Shown in pieces: positions 62,751-64,000 of a DNA stretch of 64,000 nt (the stretch's first letter is position 1; each line of letters starts with the position of its first letter). The stretch is from NCBI RefSeq assembly GCF_012641435.1, contig NZ_JABAIJ010000003.1:372001-436000 (forward strand), written 5' to 3'. The notes below the pieces were generated by a model. That model worked only from the letters and a program-made list of their open reading frames with translations. It was not told where the DNA came from and made no database searches. The translations under genes and the position numbers were made by a program. This DNA comes from Rhizobium sp. P38BS-XIX (GTDB lineage: Bacteria; Pseudomonadota; Alphaproteobacteria; Rhizobiales; Rhizobiaceae).

Positions 62751-63638
62751 TCAGCCCTTCACCGCGCCGGAGGTGAGGCCGGAGACGAAGTAGCGCTGGA
62801 AAATCAGATAAACGATGGTGGCCGGCAGGACCGTCATGACGATCGCCGCATTCAATTGGCCGTAATCATTGGAAAACTGGCCCTGGAAGGACATGAGCCC
62901 GAGCGGCAGCGTCCACATGTGCTGGTCCTGCAGCAGCACGAGCGCCATGGCGAACTCATTCCATGTCGAGACGAAATCCAGGATCAGCAGTGCTGCGAGC
63001 ACCGGCAGGCACACCGGCAAAAAAATCCGGCGGAAGATGGTGAAATGGCTTGCGCCGTCTATCAGGGCTGCCTCTGAAAGCTCCTTCGGAATGCCTCTGA
63101 AGAAGCCGTAGAGAATGAAAACCTGATAGGGCACACCGAAGGCGATGTAGGGCAGGATGACGCCCGGATAGGTATCGATCAAACCGAGCGAATTGACCAG
63201 CGTGAACAGCGGGGCAAGCATGACCTGGAAGGGAATCATCGTGCCGAAGACGACGAGGAGCAACAGCAGCTTGCTGAACCGCATGCGGATCTTGGCGAGA
63301 GCATAGGCCGCCATCGCCGAGAGGATAAGCCCGAGCGGCACCTTGATCACGGTGATGATGGCGCTGTTCAGGAAGGCATTGGCAAAATTGCCGCGGCCCC
63401 AGGCGCTTGAATAATTTTCAAAGGCCGGCTCGAGCGGCGGCATGAAGGCGCCGGTCGACGTCACATCCGCCTGTGTCTTCAGCGAGGTGAAGACGATGAA
63501 GACGAACGGTGCGAGCCAGATTGCAGCGACGATGAGGAGTGCGATCCACAGGCCGATCAAGACAGGATCGCGCTTGCGCTTTGCCGGGGCGATGGTCTCG
63601 AAACCGTCCGACATCGATGTTGCCGATGCTGCCGTCAT
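62751..63638 (-). CDS. Sugar ABC transporter permease (MalG-type)
   Basis: 295 residues, six helices. EAA loop SEAALIDGASHFTIFRRIFLPVCLPVL, VFTSLKTQADV near the N-terminus, and C-terminal YLIFQRYFVSGLTSGAVKG, all typical of the second sugar permease. Overlaps the upstream permease gene by four bases (ATGA). 38-base gap to the glycosidase. Confidence 0.93.
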   Translation of the reverse strand: MTAASATSMSDGFETIAPAKRKRDPVLIGLWIALLIVAAIWLAPFVFIVFTSLKTQADVTSTGAFMPPLEPAFENYSSAWGRGNFANAFLNSAIITVIKVPLGLILSAMAAYALAKIRMRFSKLLLLLVVFGTMIPFQVMLAPLFTLVNSLGLIDTYPGVILPYIAFGVPYQVFILYGFFRGIPKELSEAALIDGASHFTIFRRIFLPVCLPVLAALLILDFVSTWNEFAMALVLLQDQHMWTLPLGLMSFQGQFSNDYGQLNAAIVMTVLPATIVYLIFQRYFVSGLTSGAVKG

Positions 63639-64000
63639 TGTTCGGCCTCCTCATGCTTCTGCGTCCAGCGCAGGTAGGGAATGACGATGGCGATGGTGAT
63701 GAGCAGCAGGACGACCGAGATCGCAGCCCCGCGGCCAAAATCGAAGATCTGCATGGCCTGCGTAAAGGCCCAGAGCGCCAGCATCTGCGTCGACTGGGCC
63801 GGACCGCCGCCGGTCAGGCCGTAGACGATGTCGAAGGCTTTCAGCGATGAAATGACCGACAGCACCAGCACGATGGTCAGCGTCGTGCGCAGCGCGGGCA
63901 GGGTCACGTAGCGGAAGATGTTCCAACGCCCGGCGCCATCGATGCGTGCGGCCTCGACCAGCGTCTGCGAGACGTTCTGCAGTCCCGCGAGAAACAGGAC
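63635..64000 (-). CDS. Sugar ABC transporter permease (MalF/UgpA-type), partial at the window edge
   Basis: C-terminal 121 residues seen; the gene continues beyond the right end. Translation of the minus strand to 64000 is open throughout, including the EAA loop LVEAARIDGAGRWNIFRYVTLPAL and GLTGGGPAQSTQML. First-permease partner of the MalG-type protein; the binding protein is expected upstream, outside the window. Confidence 0.92.
   Translation of the reverse strand, partial: VLFLAGLQNVSQTLVEAARIDGAGRWNIFRYVTLPALRTTLTIVLVLSVISSLKAFDIVYGLTGGGPAQSTQMLALWAFTQAMQIFDFGRGAAISVVLLLITIAIVIPYLRWTQKHEEAEQ

Overview
The window is about 60% GC, densely coded and almost entirely accessory-type catabolism: solute transporters, their enzymes and their local regulators. 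The gene families (FrcBCA-type sugar transporter, fused permease-ATPase amino acid transporters, carnitine dehydrogenase fused to a thioesterase, cydDCABX) and the short palindromic intergenic repeats point to an alphaproteobacterium of the Rhizobiaceae (Rhizobium/Agrobacterium type), possibly a chromid or megaplasmid region. No rRNA, tRNA, CRISPR array, transposase or phage gene was found.

Layout. (1) 27-8079, plus strand: a seven-gene operon with two flavin-dependent monooxygenases, an M20 deacylase, a GNAT acetyltransferase, a fused permease/ATPase and two paralogous amino-acid-binding proteins, closed by a strong terminator. The gene set matches the Bacillus ytm/tcy (S-alkylcysteine, S-(2-succino)cysteine) system. 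(2) 8153-11750: an orphan FhuC-type ATPase beside the decayed tail of its FecCD permease, then an FAD monooxygenase operon with a divergent AraC regulator. (3) 11805-19065: a Zn/Cd-type P-ATPase with a very His-rich linker and a MerR-type promoter, a diguanylate cyclase, a TetR/quinone-oxidoreductase pair, an ArsB-like carrier and a universal stress protein. (4) 19742-26121: cydD-cydC-cydA-cydB-cydX, cytochrome bd oxidase and its assembly exporter. (5) 26398-28703: a MocR regulator, a DUF983 protein and a 35-residue membrane protein. (6) 29012-35712: AraC regulator, sugar ABC transporter, ribitol 2-dehydrogenase and an FGGY (D-ribulose) kinase, a ribitol utilisation operon. (7) 35955-39703: a mandelonitrile-lyase-like cupin, a small secreted peptide and two esterase/hydrolases. 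(8) 39872-52724: a minus-strand gamma-butyrobetaine/L-carnitine degradation operon with a Dpp-type transporter and a divergent GlxA/CdhR-type activator. (9) 52699-54587: LysR regulator and EamA exporter. (10) 54632-59511: LacI repressor, paired palindromic operators, amino-acid ABC transporter and FAD amine oxidase. (11) 59723-64000: a small unknown protein and a MalFGK-type sugar transporter with a DUF5060/DUF4038 glycosidase, running off the right edge.

Each unit couples uptake to the first chemical steps. In (8), gamma-butyrobetaine would be imported, activated to its CoA ester, dehydrogenated, hydrated to carnitinyl-CoA, oxidised as carnitine and cleaved to glycine betaine and acetoacetate. 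In (6), ribitol becomes D-ribulose and D-ribulose 5-phosphate. In (1), an S-substituted cysteine would be acetylated, oxygenated and deacetylated to release usable sulfur. Four of the five solute-binding-protein genes are followed by a stable intercistronic hairpin.
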